Shown here: one piece after another, positions 35,244 to 47,900 of the stretch
Position numbering within the stretch: the first letter of the stretch is position 1
How the letters are laid out: each line of letters starts with the position of its first letter
Source of the DNA: Amblyomma americanum
Taxonomy: Eukaryota > Arthropoda > Arachnida > Ixodida > Ixodidae
Assembly (NCBI RefSeq): GCF_052857255.1
Contig: NC_135497.1
Location: 184,579,906 to 184,643,905, forward strand
Direction: 5' to 3'
Length of the DNA stretch: 64,000 nt
Notes under the pieces: model-generated
Told to the model about the DNA's origin: nothing
Seen by the model: only the letters and a program-made list of their open reading frames with translations
Databases searched by the model: none
Translations under genes and position numbers: made by a program

Positions 35244-35671
35244 ATTTATAATCGCATTTCTTTTTCGTGCTATTTCGGTTTCGGTTTCAACAGCCGAATG
35301 AGGACTGTGACGTCAATGTAATTACAGGTCGCGTGAGACAAAAAAACTGCAATTTAATCACTGCTTCCACAATCATTGTCATTCTGGCTCTTGAGGAAAG
35401 TTGGCTTCAGCACTGGAGTAAATAAAAACAATAAAGCAGCGATTTTATGGACGTTTTTCTATGCCTCACGTGACAACGCTCTAACAGCGTCACAACCATC
35501 GTTCGTCTGTTGGAAACAAAACCGAAACATCACGACAAAAAAAATTTGATTATAAATTATTTAGCAGTTATAGGCGAATATCATATAGTGATTCATGCGT
35601 AGTAGTGTCGTGTCTTTCGCAATATTTTAAAGAAGAAAACATACCGCCACAATTAGGTGTCTATACTCCTT

Positions 35672-35790
35672 TAAGTACTCAAGCCTGTCAAGAAAAGAAG
35701 CGCGAAGGCGAGCCAAGGCAAGTTGAGACGAAACTTGAGTTTCGTCTTCAATCGTGCCGCCAAGGCGTTCACGTTACGTGATTGAATAGT
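35672..35790 (+). promoter_or_regulatory. Likely NDUFAF6 proximal promoter / 5' UTR
   Basis: The 119 bp between the end of a foldback transposon (35671) and the chosen ATG is the only non-repeat DNA immediately before the gene. It holds a perfect 13-bp palindrome TCACGTTACGTGA at 35769-35781 and a short inverted repeat (GACGAAACT/AGTTTCGTC) near 35731-35750. No TATA box stands out. The promoter role is inferred from position. Confidence 0.45.
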
Positions 35791-35954
35791 ATGTTTTGGT
35801 ACAATTTGAAAACTGCAGCTCGGCTTGGAAGCTTACAGACGGAATGTGTCTGTCAGAGGCGACTTCGCACGTGTTTATCGATGTCCAGATTATTCAAATC
35901 GTCTACAGCGAAGCGAGGAACGTCTCCAGCTGCGTACTGCACAGATCTAGTGAA
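35791..35954 (+). CDS. NDUFAF6: NDUFAF6 exon 1 (mitochondrial presequence, YCTDLVK)
   Basis: The frame opens at ATG 35791, which has A at -3 and an in-frame TGA just upstream at 35779-35781. It runs [20 protein letters not shown] and on to a second in-frame Met at 35881, then [20 protein letters not shown] and TDLVK. Donor GTAAGT starts at 35955. The end AA joins G of exon 2 to make Lys. Human has YCLELLRKRDYEGYLC at this junction and the tick has [17 protein letters not shown] chose 35791 because of its better start context; a start at 35881 would give 290 residues and still carry a basic, presequence-like N terminus. Confidence 0.85.
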
Positions 35955-38900
35955 GTAAGTAACATTGCTGCATCATTGCAACTGCACCCTTTCTTTGGAT
36001 TACACCGCAACGACACTTTGCTTTCTAGGCAGTACGATTATGAGAACTACCTCTGCTCTTTACTGTTGCCGGCTGGCGTGCGAAGGAGTGCCTTCGCTAT
36101 CCGGGCGTTCAACGTTGAGCTCGCCCAGGTGAGGGACTTGTTGCCCGTTTGTTTATTGCGGTGTTTTCTTTTTCCTAAAGGTGCCATGTACTGTTAAGCT
36201 CGTCTCATTACTGTTTTCACGCAGATCAGAGACGTTGTTTCGAGAGCGGACATAGGTTTGATGCGGATCCACTTTTGGAAAGATGCCGTCGAGAGGGTTT
36301 ACAAGGTGGCACGCCGTCTTTCGAGTTACTTGGCTTGAACTGGACACTGTATTTACGTTTACAGGGAAGCCCTCCTGAGCACCCCGTTGCACAGGAGCTG
36401 AGCGTGCTGGTTCATTCGAAACAGTTGTCACGACAGTGGATGAACAGAATGATAGATTCACGGGTACGTAAATAATTTTCTTTGTAGTAACAGCTGTAGT
36501 AAATTACATTGCAACTTAAAACCTGCTCTCACATAGCGTTACACAGGCAGTAAGCACATCACTGATACCTAATGGAGGTTCCTTTCATGCATAACAAAGC
36601 AAAATACCGAGTATGTACGTGTATTTTTGGCAATGCAATACAAGGTATTTACTTGCTCTAGCTGCTAGTGAAGCCCGAAGGACCTTTCCAGACAACGGGA
36701 TATTTGTAAAATGTAGCTTCTTAGGTATTTAATTTACAGATATTGTCTGCATGTCCACAGTTTGCTGGATGTTTAAGGGATGACCTTTTTGCCTCAGGGT
36801 GCTGAGCATTTACAGGCGCATTCATGATAATATCAGAAGGATACTACCGAATCAACTCGTGTACACCTTGCAGAGTGGATATATGAGGCTGCACTTCCTG
36901 TACAGTGAAGAATGACAATTGTACAAAGTACAGTTGGTAGAAATTTTTTTACTTGACTTCAGGGTGGAGTGATTCCAGTTGAATGTACAGGCTTCTTTGG
37001 TGGTCAGATAAACAAGCAAGCATAAGTAACACAACCACATAAAACATTGGAAATCAGAATAGGTCACACAACGTAAAAGGATTGTAAGGACTACAGGGAA
37101 CAATGGAGATTCACTTGGTCAAGTGCTGACACCTTGGCAAGTGGCGGGGGTGGTTGTCTATGTCAAGCCTTAACCTTTTAAGCGCTGCACAGTGAAACAT
37201 GTTTCAAAGGCAAAAATTTATATATTGACAATTCAGATATGCTTTCTGACGTAACTGTGCAAAAAGCTAGCCATATTTACCATGAGTAAGCATGTTTTTT
37301 CCCATGTTCCATTTTTGGAACATAGTTGTTTCACCTTATAGCTTTTTGCAATAAGGGCTCCCTGGGCGCTGCCATATTATTCGCTAGACATTTAGGTGCA
37401 CCTCACACCAGTACAGTAGAAGTTAGAAATGGCAGTGGAACCAGTTTCCGACAGTCCGGTGAGGAAGAGTTTTGACAATTCCCTTGCCTGATGCAAAGGT
37501 CTATACAGAATGCATGTCGTCTGAAACAGATTTTATTTTCTGAAGACAGCCCTATAGCTGCCTGCAATGTGTTTGCAAATTACAGAGAGCAAATTATGGA
37601 GAAAATCACAATGTATAACTAATGTTTTCTGTCACCTTGTGAGCTGTATCGCATTCAGCATTTCAGAAGCCATGGTAGGCAGAATAGCATTCCTTGAGCA
37701 ACAGGTTTTACAGCATAGCTATGGTTTGCACTTCCCACGATGGCCTATGCGTGGCTCCGTTCTGGGATCACGCGACCACCCTCTGCACATGCCTCCACTG
37801 CCTTCGTTGTCTCCTGATGGGATGCGCAGTAGGGGTGGTGCATGACCACACTGCATGCACCCCACCTCTCGCTCTGTGCATTCTTTGCTATTATCGGGTG
37901 AAGTGCGTGGTCGTGAGACGCTCCAGATGCTTCTAAATGCCTCTCAGGTGCCGCACGTAGCCAGGAGGTGATAGCCTGAAGACATGACAGCAGCTTTAAC
38001 ATATGGAGCATGCGCTTGGGACGCTGCCCATGAATGCACTCCCTGATATCATTCGCAGATCTGTGACCAGATATTTGAAAGGCCAAACTGGACAGCATCT
38101 ACGCCAGCCGGCATAATGAGAAAGACTCCACGATAGGAGTATCGCCTGTCTTTGAATTTTGCTACTGCCAAATGCCAGTGTTCCAAAAAAGGGGCATTTT
38201 CATAAAACTCGCTGCCAGTGAAAGGTACAGAGGCTTTAGTTCTTTATTTTTATTTCGCGAAATTGCCAACTATTTGTCATAACATTTGTACTGTTTTGTT
38301 CATTTTTACATTTTTTTTTCTTGTGAAAGGGCTCTCCACAATCGGTTGTGACAAGGCCCAAAATATATGCATTTATCAGTGATAATTGCAACTCTTTAAG
38401 TTAATCGATAATAAATGTTATATTTGCAATGTTTTCTGCAATCAGCGTACAGCATGGGAATTAAAAAATTTGGAAGAAGGGTGTATTTTGAAGGGAAATA
38501 AAAAGTTGAGTTTCTTATGTTCCAGTTTTAGACTGTGGCAAGCAAAAGGTTAAGGAAAGCAAGTTTATCGGCGTCAACCATTAACGGTTCCAGGCTAAGT
38601 TAACATGATAGGAATTAGGTGCACAAGCTTTCATAGCAGTCAGATTGACCAAGGAAGCGTACATGGCCGGTGGCAGTGCCAACTGTAGTTGCAAGGCAGC
38701 TGCCACCCCAAAAATCTGTCTAGTGCTCTCTCAGACTCTTGTGGTAAGGAGGATGTTTCGGGATAATGCAGCCCATATTACACCTCCTTGCTGGTGTGCT
38801 GGCATATGCAGCTCTTGCTGCTGCATTTAGTTTATTTTGATCATTTAATGTATTATATCTTTATGAGGAGAAATGCCATGGAGGTGTCATGCATACCCAG

Positions 38901-41900
38901 CATTTGACTCCTTCTCTCCTGCATGCTAATTCTTCATGACACCACACACCAAACATCCTGCTTCCATTCTAAACACTTAGTACATGTTCACAAAATGCAC
39001 TTTCTACAAGCTCATATACTAAGCTCGTATGTGACCCTCCAATTAGAGCCAGTGGTGCTCACCTGTGAGCAAAGATGCATTCAGCTGTATTTATTTTACA
39101 TATCCATCATCACAGGGTAATGATCAAATGAAATATGATAATGACTCAGCTGTCTGTTTTTATTACAAATTTCAGTTGTTTGTCCAGCCCTTGTCTTGTG
39201 CAGTTCTCTGTTGCGAGTCTTTTTTGGCCAGTAATAACCCCTTTTGAACTTCTGTCAGAAGAACCATATGTTAATCGACTTCGCTGTCTTTGTGGCGAAC
39301 TCATGTCAATGAATTCGGTACTGTAACAAATCTGCTCAGAAAAAAACATTGCAATTGGTCGCCCAACCATGAGGCTTCTTCCAGTGTAAAGAGCACATTT
39401 CTGTTTACGCAGACTGCCAAGCCAGTGTACAGTATAGACCTCCTGCATGTTTGCAAACAAACGAGGTGGTGCTGCAGTCGCTAGTGAGCTCGCAATAGGC
39501 AAAAGGCCAGGGTGAGGCGTGGCAGATAGGCCCTGAGCACTGGTTCAGGAGGCTTTCAAGTGCGTTTTTAGCTTCTTTGAATAACAAAAGTGTTTGGTGC
39601 GTTGTACTTAGTAATTTTGTAAGAAGTGCATGGGCTTGCGTTGACAATGTAAAGCGTATTCTGTGAATACTTCGGCAGTGTGTGTCGTATATGTGGTAGA
39701 TAGTAAATAAAGAAAGCACTTCAACCATTGATTTATATGCTAGCTATTGAATACAATAACCAGTCCATGACACTCTGCACTAGCCGGCGCATTCTTACTT
39801 CAGTCAAATTGTTACGAGAAACTGTGGCATCGTCTGGTCTGAGCATATATATGCCCTCGCCGTCTACTGATACACCTGCTGGGCTGTATGTTGCTAGCTA
39901 ATGCTGCACTTAATCAGTTTTAATCCCTGATATTTCGCTACAGTGTTTTACTCAACATTTTCTGTTAGATTGAAAGATGCAGTGGCTCTGGTTGAAAAAT
40001 AACCACTCGCCTGCAAATTACGTGAGATGGACGCAGCTAGACATGCTCGCAGTTGTTTTCGTGAGCTTTATGATATTTTCCCACCACTGTCATGTGATGG
40101 CAAAAACAGAGACAAAAGCACGCTGCAATTCAGACAGTACTTGCCCATGGCTATTCCTTGCAAAGAAGTTTGCAATCACTCACCACTTTTTGAAACAACG
40201 TATGATACCTCATGAAATGAAAGCAGCTATATGTGCTTACATTGCTTTTCGCACACAATAAAGTAAGCGGTTATAACCGTACCCACGTGACACAAAAGAA
40301 TGACGCAGTTTAGCAGACTTCCCCCTAAGCTGTATTGTTATGTCTGTCAGACAAATAAATGTTGTGTCAAGTAAATATTGAATGACGTGAACGTGACCTT
40401 GTATAATTGCATATCTTCCACACACTTTAAAATATGCTATGCTACCAACAAAAAGAGAGCATTCCTTAATCGCGAGCGAGCTGGTCGGTGCCTTGTGTGC
40501 ACCAGTGCTCTGGGCGACAGCTATGATCACCGCTAAATCTTTTCTTTTTTTGCGCAGTTTTAAGCATACTATGCTGATGTATCTTAGAAAGAGCATAACA
40601 GCTTCCGTGTTACAATCTCTTAGCCACATACAGCCAGAGATAGACTGCGTCAAGACCCATGGCTTTGTGCTTTTCTACTGCGGCCTATTGCCTACTGGGG
40701 TATTTATCTACGAGAAACCTATCGAGGCTTACTTAATTTCCCTTTTCTGCCACTATGTGCATCCCACAGTGACGCAGCTGCTCAATACACGCTCCTTTGC
40801 AGCACGCGGGCATGATGCAGCCACGCAGTTCCGCCAGTAGCTGCGGAGGCACGGGAAGGCAGATCTTGTTTTGCCTACTGTGTGAAAGTCGCTACTGATG
40901 TCAGCGCCAGAGGTGGGCATCTGACCTCAAAAATCTTGACCTCACCTCGACCTCAAAAAAAATTTGCCGAGTTCACTCAACCTCAACCTCATCAGATTGA
41001 GGTCTCCTGGACGCCCTCACCTCACTTCTCCTGAGGCCACTAGTGGCCTCACTCAACCTCACCTCAACCTCACGGCTGCTCGACCTCAGAAAACAAACAA
41101 AACAAAAAGTGACTAGGAAGTTTTTCAGTTCAAAACAATTCTGAGAATTCTGTGAGACAGGAAAGCTAGAATGATGATGGTACTATTGTGAGGACTAGTT
41201 ATAACAATAGCGGTCTGTAATTATTTAATAAAGTGTGTACAGACACTAATGATGTACACGCAATAGGAGAAGCTTATAATCTGGGATGAATCCTTGTAGA
41301 GTTTATGGCCTGTGGACAGGGGTGTCCCTTATGCAGTTGCCACCAGTACGTCTGAGGGTATTTTTTCATTAAGTTTGCTTCACTAACTATTGTAAGCTTA
41401 TCACTGTCAATATTCAGCAACCTGCTTCGCGTATACTTGTTCGTATTGGAACATTGGAACATTCGTATTGGAACATTCGTATTGGAAGCCTCTCGCTTGT
41501 TCACGCACGAACTGGCAATTGACAAACACAGACCTTCTACGCCATCTACCAGAAATTGTGAGGGGGGGAAGGCATTCTTAGACTTTAGAATAGTTAGCGA
41601 ATGTAAAGAAACTGGTTGCCGATGTACTTTCCAATGTGACGGCTATGCAGACGCCTATCAGTATATTCCGATTCTCTAGATCTGTCAGGAATAGCGAGAG
41701 GACTCAGTGTAGCTGCAAATTTCGCCACCCAGCAAACTCTCTTTTCAGTCCTTTGTATGCTGCCTTCAAAAACACTTAACTTCCTGCAACTGTGTACACC
41801 TAGTTGAAGCGTGTCGCATTTATGTCTTTATAGAAGCGAGCAGATTCTTTTATTAATGCGAAAGCATTAGATGGCTGTTTCACGATCATATCCGGAAAAA

Positions 41901-44900
41901 AGTGTCCGCAAGAAACAGCACCATGTGACATTGCGAGCCTACGAGTCACGCAGCGAAGATGATGATGTCATATCGTTAATTAATATTGAGTAACATACAC
42001 TAATTAATATATGTAATTAATACAGATTGATGCAATTATGTAATGCTAAGACTACTTAGTATAGTTAGTAATGACATCGTATGAGTGACGGCATACCAGG
42101 TCACATGACAAGGATGTAATGTGACGTCAAACGTAATCACGTGACGACGATGCAGTGTGACGTCACACCAGTCACGTGAGAATGATGTAATGTCACATCA
42201 TGCCAGGTCCCCACCCACCCCCTTTCGCCCCCATTTCAAGGTCCATGTGGATTCACATTCGTACACATGCGTGCATGACGCATTACAAAGAGTGCCCACA
42301 ACCCGGTCCACATTAATGACATTCGGATTGTCCAGCAGGTAAACACACTAGCTCCCATGTATGACATACTGCAACGATCATGCAACGATACATGCCGCTG
42401 ACCCTCGATATGGGGGCAATAATGATGATAATGATAGTAGTGTTCTTTATGAGCCTGGGGAAGTCTGATATACCGCTACCAAATTAAAAGTTGCCAGAAT
42501 GTTGATTAAATATTGTACGTTACCCAGCAACCGAAAACAGTAATTCTGCGGGAAAACAGGAATACCTGCAGCCAATAATTAAGGATGATATTGTATGAAT
42601 AGATAAATACAGGATTTCAGACAACTCACGACCAATACTTTAATGAATGCGAACATGTTGCTGCCTGTTCATCGCGTCCTATTACTTTGCATGTGCATTT
42701 TTGCTTTCTATGCATTGTACCAGCTTAGCAGCTTTTTTGAGATGGTGTTTATGTAATTCCAACTCAATCTGTTCGTTATTTTAGTTTGTTATATTTGAAT
42801 TTTTTAGTAGGTGTTATTGCTTTTCTAAGTATTGTTCATTCCCTCTCTGTCATGACCCTCAGTAAAGGTTAACAGTATGAATAAATAAATAAATGTTGAT
42901 GCTCTTGGGAGGTCAAGACCCTCCCCCATTTCTGCCACTTCCCTCCAGGTGGTAATGGTAATGGTTTCGAAATCCTGGGAATTCTCCGATGACTCGATGA
43001 TCCTGCAGCACTTTGCAAGAACGAGCTAGATTACGTCTTCGAACACTGTGCCAACTATTGAAATCACGCGGGCCAAACAACTGGCCTAAATTGGGCAGCG
43101 TGAGCCGCTCTCTCTGTCAAGAGCACCATGGCTCTCCATCCGCTCATATTTCGCCGCAGCGAAATCTTCTTTCCAGCCCCCCCCCCCCCCCCCCCCCCCC
43201 CCCGCCCGCAGGGACAAAAAGAAACACCGTCTAAATACTCATACGCCTGAACAAAATTCTGGGTACCATTTTGTCAACCAGTTCGAGACAAGCTGCTTTG
43301 TGCCAGTCATTTGTTTTCCTTCAAAACTGAACTAATCAATGGTACGCCGGCATCCTCGACGTTTTTTACCTGCGAGCACTGCACGAGCATTCCGCGAAGC
43401 CATTTAAGGTGAACGGGTCTCGGCAAAATAGTTAAAGGAAGGATAATGGTGTGGGTAGTGCCTGGTCATCTGCAAGGCAGGCCCCCAACCAAACTGATCC
43501 CATGCGAGAAAAGGAAAAACAACAACAAAGGGAATGGTTACGAACTTACAAACAAATCGCAGACTAAAAACAGAAGCGAACAGAAGTGTGCCCCCATTAA
43601 ACGTCATATTAGAAGGTTTGAAACAGGAACTCGGCAGCACAGCGCCCGCACGTAATCAGTTCTATTCACACATCTTAGTTAAAAAAAAAAGGAAAAGGAA
43701 TCAGCTACCACATCATCATACATTCATTAAAGTTTTGCTTTTTTTTACCGCTATAACACCACTATGCTGGTACGTTCGCCTTGTGCTGCGGTGTTTCGGC
43801 ATAATATGCGAATTTCCGAGAAGGAACAAGGAACAGGAGACGAAAGAGGTTATTCGGAAGGATATAAAAGTGAAATAAAATTTGCATCTGCTTGCATTAC
43901 GGAATGGGAATATACAGAAGTAGTGTGAGATTCAAAAGGGGAAAGCACCAATCATAAGCTTCGACGGTGTTATACAGGTTTTTCTGACTTCATGCTTTTT
44001 TCATCAAATCAGCAGGTGTCCGTGTTAGGAACTGCCTGAATCCCATTCTCTCACCTGTGCCGACTACTCCAGTTTCTGTTATGTCACCGTGTAATGTACA
44101 GCAGGATCCCCTTTACTCGACTGCAAGGCAAGAGCCATGACGTCAGCGCCGGCAACGAGCATGAACACGAAGCAGTCTTGCTTTGGGCCATCCGCGCTGC
44201 GACGAATTAATTGCGTGCTTGTTGGACTGAACTTGTTTGTTTGCGGCATCAGACAAAGCTACTGCGGATCAACGTGAGTTATGGGCTTTGAGCCCACTGG
44301 CAGGCAGCTACGGCTGCTACGCCAACGGAGGAAGGGGGAGGGAGAGTGGCATGCCGTGACAGTGCCACTCCTTCCAGGAATACTAGAGGGGTGCGTCCTC
44401 CTGTAGGCTCGGGCTGAATGGACATTACAGCACAGCAGCAAAAGCTAAGAGTGGACTGCGGCATCCAGTTGTCCAAAACAGGGGAAACCAAACACCAAGG
44501 GTCATTGCATGAACACTGCTGTGGTGCGCTCCAACTCCGCTTCAGAAGCGGCACTCGTCGGAGTAAGCTGCGGCAACTGCAAAAAGTCTCGACCTCAAAA
44601 TTTCGACCTCACTCAACCTCAAACTCACGCGTGAGGTTGAGGTCTGATTTGCGGACCTCACTCACAAAATTTCGAGCCGTCGCCGGCCTCACCTCAACCT
44701 AACCTCACCTCACAACATGAGGTTGAGGTCATTTTGAGGTTGAGGTCGACCTCATGAGGTTGCCCACCTCTGATCAGCGCCACATCTTCGCGATGTCACG
44801 GCATGAAGGAGGTGTATAGGTTATATCTGTGAGTCAGTCGGTTGGTCAATCAGTTGACTAATTGACCGACCTACTGACCAGTTGATCGATCACTTTTATT

Positions 44901-47900
44901 TTAGTTTTCTTTACAAAAAGAACTGAGGGCAGCAGGCATTACGACCGCTTGACGAGCTTTGTCTTGGAACCAAGCAGCTTTGTGTTGAAAATTTGTCAGG
45001 TTGTGAGTGTTCACAGAAGGTCATCTAATTATACCTCTGCTATTTACAGGGTCGTCCACTTCTAGCTTAAACATGCGAGCTGCACGGCTGAGCTCTTCAG
45101 AGCGCAAGTGTGTCCGTTGTACATCAAAGTGTGTACATCAAAGGAAAGTGGAAGCCGACGAGAAGCACCAGCTGTAGGTCTCTCTATGCCTGCGCCACTT
45201 TGCTTCGATGCGTGGCCATGTCAGGCGTACTCGTTCGAAGAACGCAGCAACACCACTCGTGTGTGGAGACTAGAAATGGACAACCCTATACATTGAGTGA
45301 CAATCTGATTATACTGCAAAACTTGTGTCACAATAATGTCTACTAGACAATGTTTGATGAAGATTGGTTATGTGGACATTTCATGGATGTCTCAAAATAA
45401 CGTTTACTAGTGGGGCCATTTGTAAATATTCTGTTCATATTTCTAGTTCTCTGCATTGTGAAAGTGTTCCTGCTTGAAATTCAGTCTTTTTTTTTTCTTT
45501 TTCAGGAAAGCATTCTTGGGGATAAGCCTCATAACACTGTGAGTGACCTTGAAGAATATGCTGAAAAAAGCGTCTCGTCTACTTTATATCTTATCCTTCA
45601 AAGTATGGGTAAGCATCCTATTGACAACCTAACTTTCTTTGGGATGGGTTAGGAAGGGTGTTTTGCCACAGCTCCTTAACTAGAGGTATACCCACTGGTC
45701 TTGTGTCATCTAGTTAATTGAATATTAGCAAGTGCCTGATGGAGAGGAGGTGGCAGGGAAATGAGGGTACCATGCAAGTATTGCAGGCTCTTCTGACACC
45801 TGAATGCACCCTGGCTACGACACTGCTGCCTTGGGGAATTGAACAAACAGCAGTGAAGTTTTTATGATAACGATTCCTCATAGTTACAGTGTACCTTCTT
45901 ATTTTAGTGCACTAGCACTTATGGTGGCCATTCCCCACATTTAGGTGTTGTGTGTTTGTCTGCTTGTCTGTCTGTTTGTCTGAAGCTGGTTTTGTGGCAG
46001 GCTGCTCACCTGCCCACCACTTCAGCAAGTGAGCAACCGAAGCAACCCAAGTTCCACCGATTGCAGCGCCTGCCATAGAAGGGCAGTGGCACATCACTTG
46101 ACCACTGCACCACTGCGCCAGGAGTGGTAGGAAGACTCCCAGGGATCTATGAACGTAGAGAATGACCAATTCCACATATATGGACGTTAATCCTTTATCG
46201 CTATCCGAACAACTGCCGTTCGTGAACACTGGACCTGAACACCAGAACCGAAGTGACAACCGAACTGCTAGCGCACCTAATTCGCATTTGGCCTAACAAA
46301 GCAAACCGACCATCATTTTTTCCTGTTATTTGCAGTCGTCCTTAGTGACAAACACTGAATTGGAGGTAGTAACTGCACAAACTGTCATTGAAGCCCTAAA
46401 GCAGTAATATTTCTTGAATTTCAGTGCATCTAAATCTGACATATACCCATGACCCACATACACAAGAAAGGGCATTAAGTGCCCAATGCACCATGTTTGT
46501 TGGTGCTGTTATTTTTGGAGGTGATGAATGGCATAATGATGAGAGTGCTAAATGGCGTGATGATGACAGTGTTGCAAACTAGTTGAAAATTTTTTGCCCA
46601 TGAAACTTCATTCAAAAGCACAAAATATGTTCAGTGCTGTTCAGATGTATTTTTATAATTGCCTTATAGGGAATGCCACAGTTTTCAATTGAACCAGTGG
46701 CTTAATCGTTTGAACAGTCGCTGCCTCACATGCATAAGGTGCGGAGTTCGATGTGCTCCCTGGTACCCACTGGTGTTACAATGGGTACAAGCTTTCCCCT
46801 GGCCTGGTTCTCAGCTTATTTAGGGTGAGATGCTTTGGAAATGGGTCTTTCACCCCACCTTATGCAGGCGGAAAATACCTTGGGCCATGGCGCTCTTTGG
46901 CCACAGATGCCCTTGCACCATAAAAATTCGTCGTCATCATCACCGCCATTTTTATTTAGTAAAACAAGAAAGTAACTTTAAAATGACATGCTTGTGCACG
47001 AGCCATTGTTAGTCTAAAGCACTGATCAAAATTGTTCCTGCATTAGATAGATATCTGCATTTGCCGGAAGCGCGAGTTTTTCAACTTCGAGGGGCGAGTT
47101 TACAGTGCCTCCTTGTTTGCTGTGCTCTATGTATCGCACCTGTTTTACGTATCTGAGGTGAATTGCCATTGCCCTAATGCATATTCTGACGGTAGCACAC
47201 CACTTGTTCATAATAACTGAGCATTCATTATATCTGCAGCCGGTACAGGTGGGCTCGACTGTATATTTTAGTTTGAAGGTATACCATGCATTTTTTTTTC
47301 AAGTATGTCTGAAAGTTCGGTACTATGGCTACATCTGTATTTCATTTAATTTTATCGCCTTAAAGACCTGGTGATGGGTTTTATATAAGGGGTGGGAACC
47401 AACATGATGATGAAGTGTTAGCACAATGAAAGGTGACCTGTAACATTTTCGGCAAAAGTGGATAAAGACGTGATGCTAGTGCTGTCATTGGAGTGTTCGT
47501 TCTAGTTTGAAGCAACATGGGCAAAAATTGAGGCGAGAAAGGTGACAGTGTGGGTGGGTGGTTTGGAAACTTGAAATGGATGACATGTGTTGTGCGATAA
47601 GTGGGGCTGGCGGGACAGTGTAGGGTGCATAGGTAAGTGAACTATGGAGAAACTTATGAACTAAACAAAGGCAGGCAATATGGCAGCGAACTGAGAGATG
47701 TAATAAACTGCATTCTACTTTGAAAGATGACGCACTGATGTCTTATGAATATGAAGAGTGAATGAATCTGACCGCTCTGTTTAGTGATTCAAATGCATTT
47801 ATAAGATAGACTTGATGGGCGATGCATATTCTAACTTTGATCTGACAAGAGATTTGTATGCTAACTTATTATGTTGAGAGGCATGGCAGATATGACATCA

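Larger units (their letters stand above)
34300..35671. mobile_element. Family-Y foldback element split by a tRNA-SINE cluster
   Basis: The left half starts AAGGAGTATAGACACC at 34300 and the right half ends GGTGTCTATACTCCTT at 35671, with TA at 34298-34299 and 35672-35673. The left half stops near 34413 and the right half resumes near 35244; the intervening 0.83 kb is SINE material. Confidence 0.85.
40908..44772. mobile_element. hAT-like element, 3.9 kb, with subterminal GACCTCA arrays
   Basis: Ends CAGAGGTGGGCA and TGCCCACCTCTG are perfect 12-bp inverted repeats of hAT type. They are flanked by GTCAGCGC (40900-40907) and ATCAGCGC (44773-44780), an 8-bp target duplication with one mismatch. 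Subterminal arrays of ACCTCA/GACCTCA words (40921-41095) and the inverted TGAGGT words (44590-44760) look like transposase-binding sites. No transposase was recognised; nested repeats occupy part of the interior. Confidence 0.9.
36464..45505 (+). other. NDUFAF6 intron 4 (9.0 kb), transposon-rich
   Basis: It contains a piggyBac-like element (37174-38549) and a hAT-like element (40908-44772). Between them, 38.55-40.90 kb shows no recognised feature. At 44825-44890 there is a short array of TTGGTCAATCAG-like words and their inverses. Confidence 0.85.

Noticed and set aside
35796..36197. Single 133-codon frame covering the start of NDUFAF6
   Set aside because: It reads through a clear intron (35955-36028) in the wrong phase for exon 1; only its exon 2 part is real.
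44820..44890. CRISPR-like short repeats (TTGGTCAATCAG and inverses)
   Set aside because: Irregular spacing and no distinct spacers; a simple repeat in eukaryotic DNA.
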